Below, piece by piece: positions 52,530-62,537 of a stretch of DNA of 64,000 nucleotides. Made by a program: the position numbers and the translations under genes. Each line of letters opens with the position of its first letter. Position 1 is the first letter of the stretch. The stretch is taken from the NCBI RefSeq assembly GCF_014075995.1, contig NZ_CP055153.1:4154001-4218000 (forward strand), in the 5' to 3' direction. The notes under the pieces are model-generated. The model was not told the origin of the DNA. It saw only the letters and a program-made list of their open reading frames with translations, and made no database searches. Source of the stretch: Adhaeribacter radiodurans (lineage in GTDB: Bacteria > Bacteroidota > Bacteroidia > Cytophagales > Hymenobacteraceae).

Positions 52530-54569
52530 TTACGACACCGTTCCGCCGTTCTTCACTACCGTGGAAGGTTGTACAAAGGCTAGAGAACCATCAGCGTTTT
52601 CGGCCATTAGAATCATACCCTGGCTTTGGATACCTTTAATTTCACGGGGTGCCAAATTTACTAAAACGGCTACTTGCTGGCCAATAATAGCTTCCGGTAT
52701 AAAATATTCGGCAATACCGCTCACAATGGTACGTTGGTCAAGGCCGGTATCAATTTTTAACTTCAGCAGCTTTTTAGTTTTCGCTACTTTTTCAGCTTCC
52801 AGAATAGTACCGATCCGGATATCCATTTTAGAGAAATCGTCGAAAGTAATATTTTCTTTGGCAGGCTCCGCTACCGAGTTAGCGAGTAAGTTAGCTTGTT
52901 TGGTGTCGTGTAATTTTTGTACCTGCGCCTCTACAGTGGCATCCTCAATTTTCTCGAATAATAGTTTCGCTTCGCCTAGCGGATGAGCCGGAATAATAAA
53001 TTCCGACATGCCGGCTTCGTACCATTTACCCAAATGAATATTGAGCATATCGGCGAGCTTTTGCGCCGAAGCGGGTAAAAATGGCTCTATTAGAATACTT
53101 AAAGAACCGGCAATTTGCAGGGCAATATTTAAAATTGTTTTTACCCGGGCTTCGTCGGTTTTAATTAATTTCCAGGGTTCAGTATCTGCCAAATATTTAT
53201 TGCCCAAGCGAGCCAGGTTCATTACTTCTTGCAGGGCTTCTTTAAACCGGTATTGTTCCAGGGCTGCCGCAACTTTGTTCGGGTAAGTTTCGAACTGGCT
53301 TAAAACCTCACGGTCTAAATTGGTTAAATCACCTTTATCCGGCACCAGGCCATTAAAATATTTATGCGTGAGCACCAACGCCCGGTTCACGAAATTACCA
53401 AATATAGCCAGCAGTTCGTTGTTGTTGCGGGCCTGAAAATCTTTCCAGGTAAAATCATTGTCTTTGGCTTCGGGAGCATTGGCGCACAATACGTAGCGCA
53501 GCACATCGCCTTTACCCGGAAAATCCTGCAGGTACTCGTGCAACCACACGGCCCAATTCCGCGACGTGGAAATTTTATCCCCTTCCAGGTTTAAAAACTC
53601 ATTGGCTGGTACGTTATCCGGTAAAATATAATCACCGTGGGCTTTAAGCATTACCGGGAAAATAATACAATGGAATACAATATTATCTTTCCCGATAAAA
53701 TGCACCAGTTTAGTTTCCGGATCTTGCCAATAAGTTTTCCAATCTGGAGTTAAATCTTTCGTGGCCGAAATATAGCCAATAGGCGCGTCGAACCACACGT
53801 ACAGTACTTTGCCTTTAGCTTCTTCGAGCGGCACAGGTACGCCCCAATCTAAGTCGCGGGTAACAGCGCGGGGCTGCAAGCCACCATCAATCCAGGATTT
53901 ACACTGGCCGTACACGTTGGTTTTCCAATCGTTTTTATGCCCTTCCACAATCCATTCGCGCAGCCAATCTTCGTATTTATCCAGCGGCAAATACCAATGT
54001 TTAGTTTCTTTTAATACCGGCTTTTCACCGCTCAGCATACTCTTCGGATTAATTAACTCGGTAGGGCTAAGAGAGGAACCGCATTTTTCGCACTGGTCAC
54101 CGTACGCATTTTCGTTGCCGCACCGCGGGCACGTTCCTACAATGTACCGGTCGGCCAGAAACTGCTGGCTTTTTTCGTCGAAATACTGCTGAGAGGTTTT
54201 TTCTTCAAATACTCCTTTTTCGTACAAATTAGTAAAAAACTCCGAAGCAGTTTGATGGTGCGTTTCATTAGACGTGCGCGAATAAATATCAAAAGAAATA
54301 TTAAACTCGGCGAAGGAATCTTTTATTTGTTTGTGGTATTTATCTACTATTTCCTGCGGCGTGCTAGCTTCTTTCTGCGCCCGAATCGTAATAGGAACGC
54401 CGTGCTCGTCGGAGCCGCAAACAAATTTTACATCAGCGCCTTTGGAGCGCAAATACCGTGCGTAAATATCGGCGGGTATATATACCCCGGCTAAGTGGCC
54501 AATGTGTACCGGACCATTTGCGTAGGGTAAAGCGGCCGTAACAGTATAACGTTTATATTTTGAATCCAT
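52530..54569 (-). CDS. metG: Methionyl-tRNA synthetase
   Basis: 679 residues. [16 protein letters not shown] (HIGH region), zinc knuckle [18 protein letters not shown] near residue 145, [12 protein letters not shown] (KMSKS region), anticodon domain, and a C-terminal tRNA-binding OB domain ([20 protein letters not shown]) used for dimerisation. Charges initiator and elongator tRNA-Met. ATG at 54569 is preceded by a clear -7 box. Confidence 0.97.
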   Translation of the reverse strand: MDSKYKRYTVTAALPYANGPVHIGHLAGVYIPADIYARYLRSKGADVKFVCGSDEHGVPITIRAQKEASTPQEIVDKYHKQIKDSFAEFNISFDIYSRTSNETHHQTASEFFTNLYEKGVFEEKTSQQYFDEKSQQFLADRYIVGTCPRCGNENAYGDQCEKCGSSLSPTELINPKSMLSGEKPVLKETKHWYLPLDKYEDWLREWIVEGHKNDWKTNVYGQCKSWIDGGLQPRAVTRDLDWGVPVPLEEAKGKVLYVWFDAPIGYISATKDLTPDWKTYWQDPETKLVHFIGKDNIVFHCIIFPVMLKAHGDYILPDNVPANEFLNLEGDKISTSRNWAVWLHEYLQDFPGKGDVLRYVLCANAPEAKDNDFTWKDFQARNNNELLAIFGNFVNRALVLTHKYFNGLVPDKGDLTNLDREVLSQFETYPNKVAAALEQYRFKEALQEVMNLARLGNKYLADTEPWKLIKTDEARVKTILNIALQIAGSLSILIEPFLPASAQKLADMLNIHLGKWYEAGMSEFIIPAHPLGEAKLLFEKIEDATVEAQVQKLHDTKQANLLANSVAEPAKENITFDDFSKMDIRIGTILEAEKVAKTKKLLKLKIDTGLDQRTIVSGIAEYFIPEAIIGQQVAVLVNLAPREIKGIQSQGMILMAENADGSLAFVQPSTVVKNGGTVS

Positions 54570-54587
54570 TTTTTACAAGTTGGGGTG

Positions 54588-54595
54588 CAAAGATA
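54588..54595 (-). promoter_or_regulatory. metG -7 promoter box
   Basis: Minus-strand TATCTTTG, 18 bases before ATG 54569; -33 region is poor. Supports a short leader. Confidence 0.5.
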
Positions 54596-54800
54596 GAAAA
54601 TTGCTTCGTGATTTTGCCGAAGCGCTTACAGCACGTAAACAATAGTGAGTTCCCGAAATATTAGCAATAGGCGAGTAGAAGATTAAATTAAATTTAACAA
54701 AAATTTAATATACAATAAGTTAAATTAATCCGATATTTCATGGCCTGCTTTAGATTCAGGCCAATTAATGCATAAAGTTTGTCAAAGCACATTAACTATC

Positions 54801-55343
54801 ATGAAAAAATCGGAAAAGAAAAAAACAGGCAAGAAGAAAGGTTCGGCTAGCACTACAAATAAGCTGGGATCAAAAGAATTGCAACGGGATTTTAACAAAA
54901 AAATGAAAATACTTGTACGCGATATTAAAAAAGAAACACAAACCACCATTAAAAACGCGCTGAAAGAGGCTAAACGCAAACTGCACGAAGGTTCGGAATT
55001 TGTGATGAACGACGTATTGAATTCCATTGTAACTACCGTGGAAGATGCCGAAGAAGCAATTATTGGTAAAAAAGAACCAAAAAGCAGTAAGAAAGCAAAA
55101 GGAAAGACTAAATCTAAACCGGATAACCTTTCTAGTGATAATACTGAAACCAACGAAAATAACGAACCAACAACAGTAGCTGCTCCTGAACCTACCAGTT
55201 CCGTAAACTCCGACTCCACTGATCAAGAGAAAACAAAGGAACCTGCTGTGGTAAAAAAACCAGCTACTAGCCGTACCCGCAAAGTAACCTTAACCCCCGC
55301 TGAACCTGCCCAACAAGAATCAACGGTGGAGGCTCCTCATTAA
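54801..55343 (+). CDS. Lysine-rich, histone-like or coiled-coil protein
   Basis: 180 residues from ATG 54801 (an upstream in-frame ATG at 54768 is possible). Three parts: Lys-rich head (KKSEKKKTGKKKGS), a predicted amphipathic helix of ~80 residues (MKILVRDIKKETQTTIKNAL, KRKLHEGSEFV), and a disordered tail rich in Ser, Thr, Pro, Glu and Lys. It may bind nucleic acids, but that rests on composition only. No family recognised. A 20-bp perfect terminator stem follows. Confidence 0.65.
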   Translation: MKKSEKKKTGKKKGSASTTNKLGSKELQRDFNKKMKILVRDIKKETQTTIKNALKEAKRKLHEGSEFVMNDVLNSIVTTVEDAEEAIIGKKEPKSSKKAKGKTKSKPDNLSSDNTETNENNEPTTVAAPEPTSSVNSDSTDQEKTKEPAVVKKPATSRTRKVTLTPAEPAQQESTVEAPH

Positions 55344-55370
55344 GAAATAAATTATTTAAATTTTAAGTTA

Positions 55371-55424
55371 AAAGTCTTACCGGAAGAATACATGAAAGAC
55401 ATGCTATTCTTCCGGTAAGACTTT
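55371..55424. terminator. Bidirectional terminator with 20-bp perfect stem
   Basis: AAAGTCTTACCGGAAGAATA (55371-55390) pairs with its exact complement at 55405-55424; the loop has a CATG/CATG mini-stem; TTTTTTA follows. Serves the lysine-rich gene (+) and the lipoprotein gene (-). Confidence 0.9.
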
Positions 55425-55443
55425 TTTATTTTAGCAATTTGTA

Positions 55444-55815
55444 TTATCGGATGCCCGGAACCGTGTCGGTACGCGTTCTTATTTCCTGCGGTCGTGCTTC
55501 GTTCGGCGTTAAAGCAGGTCTATCGGTGCTGTTATCTTCAATATTTCTTTTGCGGTTAACTTCACTGGCCCGATCGTTTAAGTTTGGTTTAGGTAATTGC
55601 TCCGGATTGCTGCCGACCCCATTATTATAAATTTGTTGCCGCTGTTCATCGGTTTCAATAGTAGCGGGGGTAGTAGTTACCTCAATTGGATCTTCTGCGG
55701 TTTCGCTTGTTTTGCGCGCCGAACTGCAGCTCACCATTCCGCCCGTTAGGGCTGTTAGTAGTACCCAATAGTACGCAGTTCTTTTACCTCTACGCTCTAA
55801 TTTCAGGCGGTTCAT
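55444..55815 (-). CDS. Hypothetical lipoprotein
   Basis: 123 residues. Signal peptide with lipobox TGGMVSC (Cys near residue 30), then a low-complexity hydrophilic region rich in Thr, Asn, Glu, Arg. Predicted membrane-anchored, no known domain. Sits 16 bases after the next gene upstream (55832-56110), so cotranscribed. Confidence 0.7.
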   Translation of the reverse strand: MNRLKLERRGKRTAYYWVLLTALTGGMVSCSSARKTSETAEDPIEVTTTPATIETDEQRQQIYNNGVGSNPEQLPKPNLNDRASEVNRKRNIEDNSTDRPALTPNEARPQEIRTRTDTVPGIR

Positions 55816-55831
55816 GGTTGGCTGGCGATAT

Positions 55832-56110
55832 TTATTTTACTTCTTTATTCTCTTGCAGAGTATTGTAACCCAGCGGCGTTAGCCGTAATCCAGATGCATC
55901 GGGAGTAGCGTAAGCTTCTTTCATTAAATGGTACTCCGCATCTCTTTGCACATCTTTAAAATGGTTGTGCTCGTCGTGTTCTTCTAAATAAGGAGTTAAC
56001 TGCTCGTAAGTTAACACGTCGTTGGCCTGTATATTAAAATGCCGGAATGCCTGCATGATTAAATTAGTGGTATTTTCGATGTTATTGGTGGGGGAAGTTA
56101 AATTTTCCAT
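55832..56110 (-). CDS. Small hypothetical protein
   Basis: 92 residues, acidic N-terminal half (NNIENTTNLIMQAFRHFNIQ) and AEYHLMKEAYATPDASGLRL followed by TPLGYNTL. The C-terminal part resembles a small winged-helix-like fold but I cannot name a family. First gene of a two-gene unit with the lipoprotein. Confidence 0.6.
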   Translation of the reverse strand: MENLTSPTNNIENTTNLIMQAFRHFNIQANDVLTYEQLTPYLEEHDEHNHFKDVQRDAEYHLMKEAYATPDASGLRLTPLGYNTLQENKEVK

Positions 56111-56424
56111 TATAGTAAAAATCTGATTTGTTCTGATAAGAATGTACGCGCCTTAAAGGGTATTAGTTATTTTATAGTCCTTAGACGATGGTCCATAGTT
56201 TATAGAAAAAACCACGCGTACTAAATGATGATAGTTAAGGTAGGAAGAATAGAATAAATTTACTTTTTTTACGTACAGCACATTAAATAAAAAACACCCA
56301 CTAAAGCAGGTGCTTTTCAAATAAATTGTTAGCATTTCGCGCGCTTAACTATCCAGCGTTTTCAAAAGCATAGTCAACCAATTGCACAATTCAGCCATTT
56401 AACAATAAACATCTGTGGACTAAT
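56111..56424. other. Intergenic region with repeat and terminator
   Basis: Contains a GGTCCATAG-type repeat (56173-56205) and a hairpin near 56287-56317 (minus strand GCACC/GGGTG then TTTTTT) that may end msrB. A 60-codon frame across it is not credible as a gene. Confidence 0.5.
56173..56205. repeat. Short-unit GGTCCATAG repeat, copy 3
   Basis: TATAGTCCTTAGACGATGG then TCCATAGTTTATAG: diverged units of the same kind as at 48416 and 48875. Confidence 0.5.
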
Positions 56425-56973
56425 TTACTTCTTCTCAAAAGCCAACGATACCGAGTTCAGGCAGTACCGCAATCCGGTGGGTTTGGGCCCATCGTCGAAT
56501 ACGTGACCTAAGTGGCCCCCGCACCGGTTACATAGTACTTCTGTGCGAGCCATGCCTAAGCTCATGTCGCGATCTTCTTTTACATTTTTATTATTTAAGG
56601 GTTTATAAAAACTTGGCCATCCTGTACCAGAGTCAAATTTTGTATCGGAAGAAAATAATTCCAAACCGCAGGCGGCACATTTATATATTCCCTTATCTAC
56701 GTTATGGTTGTATTTACCGCTAAAAGCCCTTTCGGTGCCTTTTTCGCGTAATACGTAGTATTGTTCGGGCGTCAAAATAGCTTTCCATTCGGCATTAGAT
56801 TTCACAATTTTAGCGGACTGGCCGGCTTTATTTAATTTATTTACTTTACTAATTGGCACTTGTTCACGGCCAGCTTCCGCGGTAGTTTCGCCGGCCGGGG
56901 CTTTTTTACTGGATTGGGCACAGGCAGTTACCGATAATAAGAGGGCTGCCATGCCATATACTATTGCTTTCAT
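56425..56973 (-). CDS. msrB: Peptide methionine-R-sulfoxide reductase, lipoprotein form
   Basis: 182 residues. Signal with lipobox LLSVTAC (Cys18), then a Ser/Lys/Ala linker and the MsrB domain from about residue 55: [19 protein letters not shown], zinc Cys pairs in CAACGLELF and [16 protein letters not shown], and catalytic Cys in [12 protein letters not shown]. Reduces methionine-R-sulfoxide in exported proteins at the membrane. Monocistronic. Confidence 0.92.
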   Translation of the reverse strand: MKAIVYGMAALLLSVTACAQSSKKAPAGETTAEAGREQVPISKVNKLNKAGQSAKIVKSNAEWKAILTPEQYYVLREKGTERAFSGKYNHNVDKGIYKCAACGLELFSSDTKFDSGTGWPSFYKPLNNKNVKEDRDMSLGMARTEVLCNRCGGHLGHVFDDGPKPTGLRYCLNSVSLAFEKK

Positions 56974-57181
56974 CTGAATGAATTTAATTGGTTTTAAAAC
57001 TTGTCGAAATAGGCAAGTTTTATTTTTCTGAAACTTATTTTGTTTTTACTCTTTCTATTATACGCAAATAAAGAAGCGATTGGATTGCTTTTCAAGAGGT
57101 GAAAACGGAACCTGAAAAATTATCCTTTTGTTATTTAGAAACTTAAAATAAAGCGACTTACTAAAATTATATAAAAATCCG

Positions 57182-57189
57182 TACCTTTG
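57182..57189 (+). promoter_or_regulatory. typA -7 promoter box
   Basis: TACCTTTG 20 bases before ATG 57210; -33 position reads TTAC (half match). Confidence 0.5.
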
Positions 57190-57209
57190 CGGCTTCAATT
57201 AAATTACTG

Positions 57210-59015
57210 ATGCAAAGTATCCGAAACATTGCGATTATCGCTCACGTTGACCACGGCAAAACGACGCTGGTTGATAAAATTATTCACGCTTCTAAAATAT
57301 TTGACGCGCACCAGCACTTCGATGACCTGATTCTGGATAATAACGATCTGGAACGCGAACGTGGTATTACCATTGTTTCCAAAAACGTTTCTGTGCGTTA
57401 TAAAGACGTAAAAATTAACATTATTGATACTCCGGGCCACGCCGACTTTGGCGGAGAGGTAGAACGGGTATTAAAAATGGCAGATGGTGTATTGCTGCTG
57501 GTAGATGCCTTTGAAGGCGCCATGCCCCAAACCCGTTTTGTATTGAGTAAGGCCATTCAGTTAGGATTAAAACCTATTGTGGTAGTAAACAAGGTAGATA
57601 AAGAAAACTGCCGCCCCGATGAAGTACACGAACAGGTATTTGATTTGATGTTTAACCTGGATGCTTCTGAAGACCAGTTAGACTTTGTAACCTTATATGG
57701 TTCTTCGAAACAAGGCTGGATGAGCCGGGATTGGCGCGAACAAACCGACAACATTATTCCGTTGTTCGATGCCATTATCGAAGTAATTCCACCGGCACCA
57801 ACCCGCGAAGGCACACCGCAAATGCAGATTACTTCCTTAGATTACTCTTCGTTTGTAGGCCGGATTGCTATTGGCCGGGTACACCGCGGCACTTTGCAAG
57901 AAGGTGCTAACATGAGCTTGTGCAAGCGCGATGGCAGCATTAAAAAAGTAAAAATTAAAGAACTACACATTTTTGAAGGCTTAGGTAAAGTAAAAGTGGA
58001 ATCGGTTTCTTCCGGCGAAATTTGTGCTATTACCGGTATCGAAGGTTTTGATATTGGCGATACTTTAGCCGATTTTGAAAATCCGGAACCATTAGAGCGG
58101 ATTTCTATTGATGAGCCAACCATGAACATGTTGTTTACTATTAACAACTCGCCGTTCTTTGGTAAAGAAGGTAAATTTGTTACTTCCCGCCACTTACGCG
58201 ATCGTTTATTTAAAGAAACGGAAAAGAACTTAGCTTTACGGGTAGAAGAAACCGACAAAGAAGATACTTTCCTGGTTTATGGCCGGGGTATTCTGCACTT
58301 GTCCGTTTTAATTGAAACCATGCGCCGCGAAGGCTATGAATTACAGGTAGGTCAGCCACAGGTGTTATTTAAAGACATCGATGGTCAACGCCACGAACCT
58401 ATTGAACATTTAGTAGTAGACGTACCGGAAGAAACTTCGGGTAAAGTAATTGAGTTGGTAACCCAGCGCAAAGGCGAGTTAACCATTATGGAGCCCAAAG
58501 GCGACTTGCAACACCTGGAGTTTAACATTCCGGCGCGGGGTTTAATTGGCTTACGTAATAACGTATTAACTGCAACGGCTGGTGAGGCTATTATGAACCA
58601 CCGTTTTCAGAGTTACGAACCTTATAAAGGCACCATTCCGGGTCGGATTAATGGTTCTTTAATTGCCATGGAAAATGGTCCGGGTACGGCTTATTCTATT
58701 GATAAATTACAAGATCGCGGCGTATTTTTCGTAGAACCCGGCGAAGATGTGTACATGGGTCAGGTAATTGGCGAGCACAGCCGTGGCAACGACTTAACCG
58801 TGAACATTCAAAAAGGTAAGCAGCTGACCAACATGCGGGCTTCCGGTTCCGATAACAACGTGCGGATTGTACCTAAAATTCAGTTCTCCCTGGAAGAAGC
58901 AATGGAATACATCCAGAAAGACGAATACCTGGAAGTAACGCCGAAAAACATCCGGATGCGTAAAATCTACCTCGACGAAAACGACCGCAAACGTTACGAG
59001 AAGAAAGAAGAATAG
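57210..59015 (+). CDS. typA: Translational GTPase TypA/BipA
   Basis: 601 residues, full length. G1 [13 protein letters not shown]2 ERERGITI, G3 [12 protein letters not shown]4 NKVDKE, then EF-G-like domains III and V and the TypA-specific C-terminal domain ([20 protein letters not shown]). Binds ribosomes and supports 50S assembly and stress adaptation. No operon partner; a terminator follows at 59068-59100. Confidence 0.97.
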   Translation: MQSIRNIAIIAHVDHGKTTLVDKIIHASKIFDAHQHFDDLILDNNDLERERGITIVSKNVSVRYKDVKINIIDTPGHADFGGEVERVLKMADGVLLLVDAFEGAMPQTRFVLSKAIQLGLKPIVVVNKVDKENCRPDEVHEQVFDLMFNLDASEDQLDFVTLYGSSKQGWMSRDWREQTDNIIPLFDAIIEVIPPAPTREGTPQMQITSLDYSSFVGRIAIGRVHRGTLQEGANMSLCKRDGSIKKVKIKELHIFEGLGKVKVESVSSGEICAITGIEGFDIGDTLADFENPEPLERISIDEPTMNMLFTINNSPFFGKEGKFVTSRHLRDRLFKETEKNLALRVEETDKEDTFLVYGRGILHLSVLIETMRREGYELQVGQPQVLFKDIDGQRHEPIEHLVVDVPEETSGKVIELVTQRKGELTIMEPKGDLQHLEFNIPARGLIGLRNNVLTATAGEAIMNHRFQSYEPYKGTIPGRINGSLIAMENGPGTAYSIDKLQDRGVFFVEPGEDVYMGQVIGEHSRGNDLTVNIQKGKQLTNMRASGSDNNVRIVPKIQFSLEEAMEYIQKDEYLEVTPKNIRMRKIYLDENDRKRYEKKEE

Positions 59016-59067
59016 AATTTTTTAGTTGCTGGTTTTTAGTTGTTCGTTGTTTGATGCACAACAAATA

Positions 59068-59100
59068 AAAAAGGTGAATCCAGGATGGGGTCACCTTTTT
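59068..59100 (+). terminator. Terminator after typA
   Basis: AAAAAGGTGA (59068-59077) pairs with TCACCTTTTT (59091-59100), ending in a T run; the loop is 13 bases. Also usable by the convergent GH16 gene. Confidence 0.8.
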
Positions 59101-59153
59101 TATTTTATTCTGACTATTTGCTTCAACTTTTTTTAAGTTATTACTTAAAGCTA

Positions 59154-60038
59154 TTACTGCGTTTTTCTTTTCTGGTAAACGCGTACGTAATCTACTTCGA
59201 ACCGGGCGGGGAAAGTAGTTTTAGAAACATCGCCACCGTTGGTACCACCAATAGCCAGGTTCAAGAGCAAGTAATGCGGTTGGTGAAAAGGATTTTTACC
59301 CGAGCCATCTTGGTTAATAGTTTTAGTTAAATCTACCTCATTCAGGAGCAAACCATCTACGTACAGCCGGATGTATTTTTCGTCCCAATCCATGCGCCAA
59401 ACATGAAATTTTTGCGCCCAATTAGGGTTGTTAAAAGAGGTAATGGCTTTTTTAGTGGTGCTCCATTTTGCCTGGTATTGCTTGGCCGTGCCCCACGCTG
59501 CATTGGCTAATAAGGAGTCGCGGTAATATTCCATAATATCAACTTCCCCGTTGCGGGGCCATTCGCCGGAAACTCCTAATGTCCAGAAAGCCGGCCACAT
59601 TCCCGGCCTTATGTCTATTTTTCCGCGCTTTTCCCATCGGCCATATTGCCATTGCTGTTTTCCCTGAGTAGTTAAGCTGGCCGCTGTATAAGCCGCAAAC
59701 TCGCGATTGGTGCGCCAATCAGAACTATTTGCTTGATAAGCAGGATTAGTTTTTTGTTCCCGCCGGCCTTCAATAATCAGGTAACCCTTTTCGCACCAGG
59801 CATTTTCTGGTTGGTATAATTGGGCTTCCTGGTTCCGGACAAATCCTTTTTCAAAAATCCAGTTCTTCGGGTCTGGTCGACCAAGAATATTAAATTCATC
59901 GGCCCACACTAACTGCCAACCAGTATCTTTTTTATTTTTAGCAGATTGCTTAGCTGAACTAGATTTAGATTGAGCTATTGCCCCAAAAGAAATAATAAAA
60001 GTAAATAATATCGTAAGAAGAGCGTCCCTTAGTTTCAT
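59154..60038 (-). CDS. Glycoside hydrolase family 16 (endo-beta-glucanase/laminarinase-like)
   Basis: 294 residues. Signal peptide ending FGAIAQ. Catalytic motif NGEVDIMEYYRD (ExDxxE) near residue 165, plus RGKIDIRPGMWPAFWTLG and FHVWRMDWDEKYIRLYVDG. Secreted; GH16 members cut beta-1,3- or 1,3/1,4-glucans, or agar/carrageenan in marine relatives; laminarinase-like by general look. No binding module or sorting domain. Confidence 0.9.
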   Translation of the reverse strand: MKLRDALLTILFTFIISFGAIAQSKSSSAKQSAKNKKDTGWQLVWADEFNILGRPDPKNWIFEKGFVRNQEAQLYQPENAWCEKGYLIIEGRREQKTNPAYQANSSDWRTNREFAAYTAASLTTQGKQQWQYGRWEKRGKIDIRPGMWPAFWTLGVSGEWPRNGEVDIMEYYRDSLLANAAWGTAKQYQAKWSTTKKAITSFNNPNWAQKFHVWRMDWDEKYIRLYVDGLLLNEVDLTKTINQDGSGKNPFHQPHYLLLNLAIGGTNGGDVSKTTFPARFEVDYVRVYQKRKTQ

Positions 60039-60101
60039 AAGTTTAAAGTGAATTTAAAAGTAAGAACTTCTTCTTAATTTTTTGCTTTAGCAAATGGTAC
60101 C

Positions 60102-60109
60102 TACCTTTG
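60102..60109 (+). promoter_or_regulatory. -7 promoter box for the DUF3817 gene
   Basis: TACCTTTG with TTTT 20 bases before it (three of four -33 bases), 23 bases before ATG 60133. Confidence 0.55.
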
Positions 60110-60132
60110 CCGGAGAAATATAAAATAAAGAA

Positions 60133-60435
60133 ATGCAAACACCAATCAGACGGTTTAGGGTTGTAGGAATTATAGAGGGTATCTCGTATTTAATTTTATT
60201 GGGCATAGCCATGCCTTTAAAGTATTGGGCGGGTATCCCGGAAGTAGTTAAAATAGTAGGTTGGGCGCACGGCGTATTATTTGTTTTATTTGGATTAGCA
60301 TTACTGCACGTATGGGTTAACCGGCGCTGGAGTTTTGGGCGGGCATTATTGGCTTTTTTAGCTTCGCTGATACCCTTCGGAACCTTTATTTTTGATAAAA
60401 GCTTACGGCGCGAAGAGCAATTAGTCCAGCGCTAA
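60133..60435 (+). CDS. DUF3817-type integral membrane protein
   Basis: 100 residues, three membrane helices. RFRVVGIIEGISYLILLGIA, then PLKYWAGIPEVVKIVGWAHG and ASLIPFGTFIFDK match the DUF3817 pattern. Function unknown. Transcribed from its own promoter, divergent to GH16. Confidence 0.85.
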   Translation: MQTPIRRFRVVGIIEGISYLILLGIAMPLKYWAGIPEVVKIVGWAHGVLFVLFGLALLHVWVNRRWSFGRALLAFLASLIPFGTFIFDKSLRREEQLVQR

Positions 60436-60445
60436 AAAGTTGATT

Positions 60446-61087
60446 TTATTCCGGATTATCTTCTAAAAGGGTTGCCGGATTTTTGCTATTACCGGACAGG
60501 TACTGCTGCAAAGCCGTGTAATCCGATACGGTATCAATATCAAAAGAACCTAACTCAAACGGGATAGTAGCTACAAACTCCGGGTACTGGTAAAGTAATT
60601 TTTTAGCACCATTGTTACCGTGTAGGGCAAGTAACTCCTGAAAATATTGCTTATCAAACAATACTGGTGTACCTACTGTATCCTGGTAAGAACAGGCAAT
60701 TATTTTTTGAGAGCTGGTTTCTTTGTGTTTGATTAATTCTTGCAGGAGTTCGCCAGAGACAAAAGGCTGGTCGCAGAGCATTATAATTACATTTTCTACG
60801 AGAGGAGCTACTTTTAATAAAGCCGCTAAACCGTGCCGGATAGAAGCGCTCATTCCTTCCTTCCATTCTTTATTCTCCACAATATACATCTCCGGAAAAT
60901 TTAATTGCGCTCTTAGAGAATCGGCTTGCGCACCCAGCACCACTACAATAGGGCTGCTACCCGATTGTTGCGCTACCTGCACTGCGTGCTGCATTAAAGT
61001 TTGGCCCTGAAAATTTAAATTTTGTTTCGGACTCCCTAAGCGAACGGATGCGCCTGCCGCCAATAAAACCACCCCGGTTGCTCCCAT
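60446..61087 (-). CDS. MobA-like nucleotidyltransferase (MocA-type)
   Basis: 213 residues. VVLLAAGASVRLGSPKQNL signature and NVIIMLCDQPFVSGELLQ place it with molybdopterin cytidylyl/guanylyltransferases. Adjacent to xdhC (eight-base gap), which favours a MocA role (CTP to molybdopterin cytosine dinucleotide), the cofactor form of IorB-type hydroxylases as encoded at 24514-26655. That link is inference. Confidence 0.85.
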   Translation of the reverse strand: MGATGVVLLAAGASVRLGSPKQNLNFQGQTLMQHAVQVAQQSGSSPIVVVLGAQADSLRAQLNFPEMYIVENKEWKEGMSASIRHGLAALLKVAPLVENVIIMLCDQPFVSGELLQELIKHKETSSQKIIACSYQDTVGTPVLFDKQYFQELLALHGNNGAKKLLYQYPEFVATIPFELGSFDIDTVSDYTALQQYLSGNSKNPATLLEDNPE

Positions 61088-61095
61088 AATAATAC

Positions 61096-62280
61096 TTAAA
61101 TTACTTTTTCCGATACCGGCTGCGAGTCTGCAATTGCGATGGGCGCATCTACCACGGACCGTTCATGAATAGCTTGCGGTTTTTGGCGCAGAAAAGTACC
61201 TTCTTTGCCGGCAAGTACCGTTTTAATTTCAGAAATAGCAGATAAAGCAATTTCTTCGGGAGTTTCGGCCCCAATATCTAAACCAAGCGGACCGTAAATT
61301 TTCTGCATTTGTTCCGAAGAAATTTCCACGCCTTCAGATTCCAGTTCCTCGAGCATCTGGTTTAGTTTCTTTTTGGGTCCTAAAACTCCCACATATTCTA
61401 TTGGCAAAGGCAATAATTGCCGGAGCATAGCCAAATCGTAATTATAGTTGTGGGTCATGAGCAGGAAAACGGTTTGCCCATCTACCGATATATTTTCCAG
61501 TACCTGTTGGGGTTTGGCTAACAATACTTTTTCGGCGGTAGGAAAACGGGCTTTAACCGCGTAATTAGTGCGGCCATCTATTACTGTTACCTGCCAACCT
61601 AAAATACTAGCCATTTGTACGAGCGGCTGCACATCGTTGCCCGCCCCTAAAACAATTACCGAAACAGGTGGATGCAGGTATTCTACAAAGGCACTAAATA
61701 CCTTATCCTGTAATTGATAATTGCGGATAATGGACTTTTTACTATGCAATACTTGGCTTCCTTCTTTCTCCAGCAGTTCACCTAGCTCCCTTGGATATTT
61801 ATCACCACGTTTATCGCCTTTTTCGGGCAGTAACAAACAAGTACCTGGCTGTAAACCTAAACGGTTTTGCAGCGAGAACAAAGTAACAATTACAGCTTGC
61901 TGCCGCTGACTAATAACCGCCGAAAGTAAAGCAATGGGGTTATCCGGATCTTCGTCAACAATGGGCTCAATTAAAATTTGAATAATGCCGTTACAACCTA
62001 ATCCTACACCTAAACGCGAGTCGTCATCGTCGGTAGTATCGTAGGTTACCAATAAGGCTTTTTGCTGAGTCATTACGAGGCGGGCTCTGCGCAAGGCATC
62101 GCCTTCCAGGCAGCCACCGCTAATGGCACCTGTTAATTCCCCTTCTTCGGTAACCAGCATACGGGCACCAGCTCGCCGGTACGCCGACCCTTCTACCTGT
62201 ACTACTGTTGCTAAGGCGGTTTTCTTATTTAATTGGCGGGCTATTCCATAAGCCCGGACAATATCTTGTATCTCTTTCAT
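61096..62280 (-). CDS. XdhC/CoxI family maturation factor
   Basis: 394 residues. N-terminal XdhC_CoxI domain (KKTALATVVQVEGSAYRRAGA, ISGGCLEGDALRRA), then a Rossmann domain VSVIVLGAGNDVQPLVQMA and a C-terminal region with LLMTHNYNYDLAMLRQLL and LDIGAETPEEIALSA. Known members insert sulfurated molybdenum cofactor into xanthine dehydrogenase-family enzymes. Operon with the MobA-like gene. Confidence 0.92.
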   Translation of the reverse strand: MKEIQDIVRAYGIARQLNKKTALATVVQVEGSAYRRAGARMLVTEEGELTGAISGGCLEGDALRRARLVMTQQKALLVTYDTTDDDDSRLGVGLGCNGIIQILIEPIVDEDPDNPIALLSAVISQRQQAVIVTLFSLQNRLGLQPGTCLLLPEKGDKRGDKYPRELGELLEKEGSQVLHSKKSIIRNYQLQDKVFSAFVEYLHPPVSVIVLGAGNDVQPLVQMASILGWQVTVIDGRTNYAVKARFPTAEKVLLAKPQQVLENISVDGQTVFLLMTHNYNYDLAMLRQLLPLPIEYVGVLGPKKKLNQMLEELESEGVEISSEQMQKIYGPLGLDIGAETPEEIALSAISEIKTVLAGKEGTFLRQKPQAIHERSVVDAPIAIADSQPVSEKVI

Positions 62281-62537
62281 GCAAATAATAGCTAATATAA
62301 GCCATTAACGAAAGATTTACGCGCAAATAGGAAATAATTTACTACAAATAGGCATTTAGTTTTACTTGAATAGCCTAAAAGACAGGTTTATCTAGTTTAA
62401 AACTTACCCTACAATAAACTTTAAAATCTGCGTATAACCCAAATTTTTCCGTTTGACTGTACTCCTTATACACAAGCAAGATAACAATTGCTTTAAGTTA
62501 ATAAGGGCAAGCTTAATTACTTGCCCTTGTTACTTTA

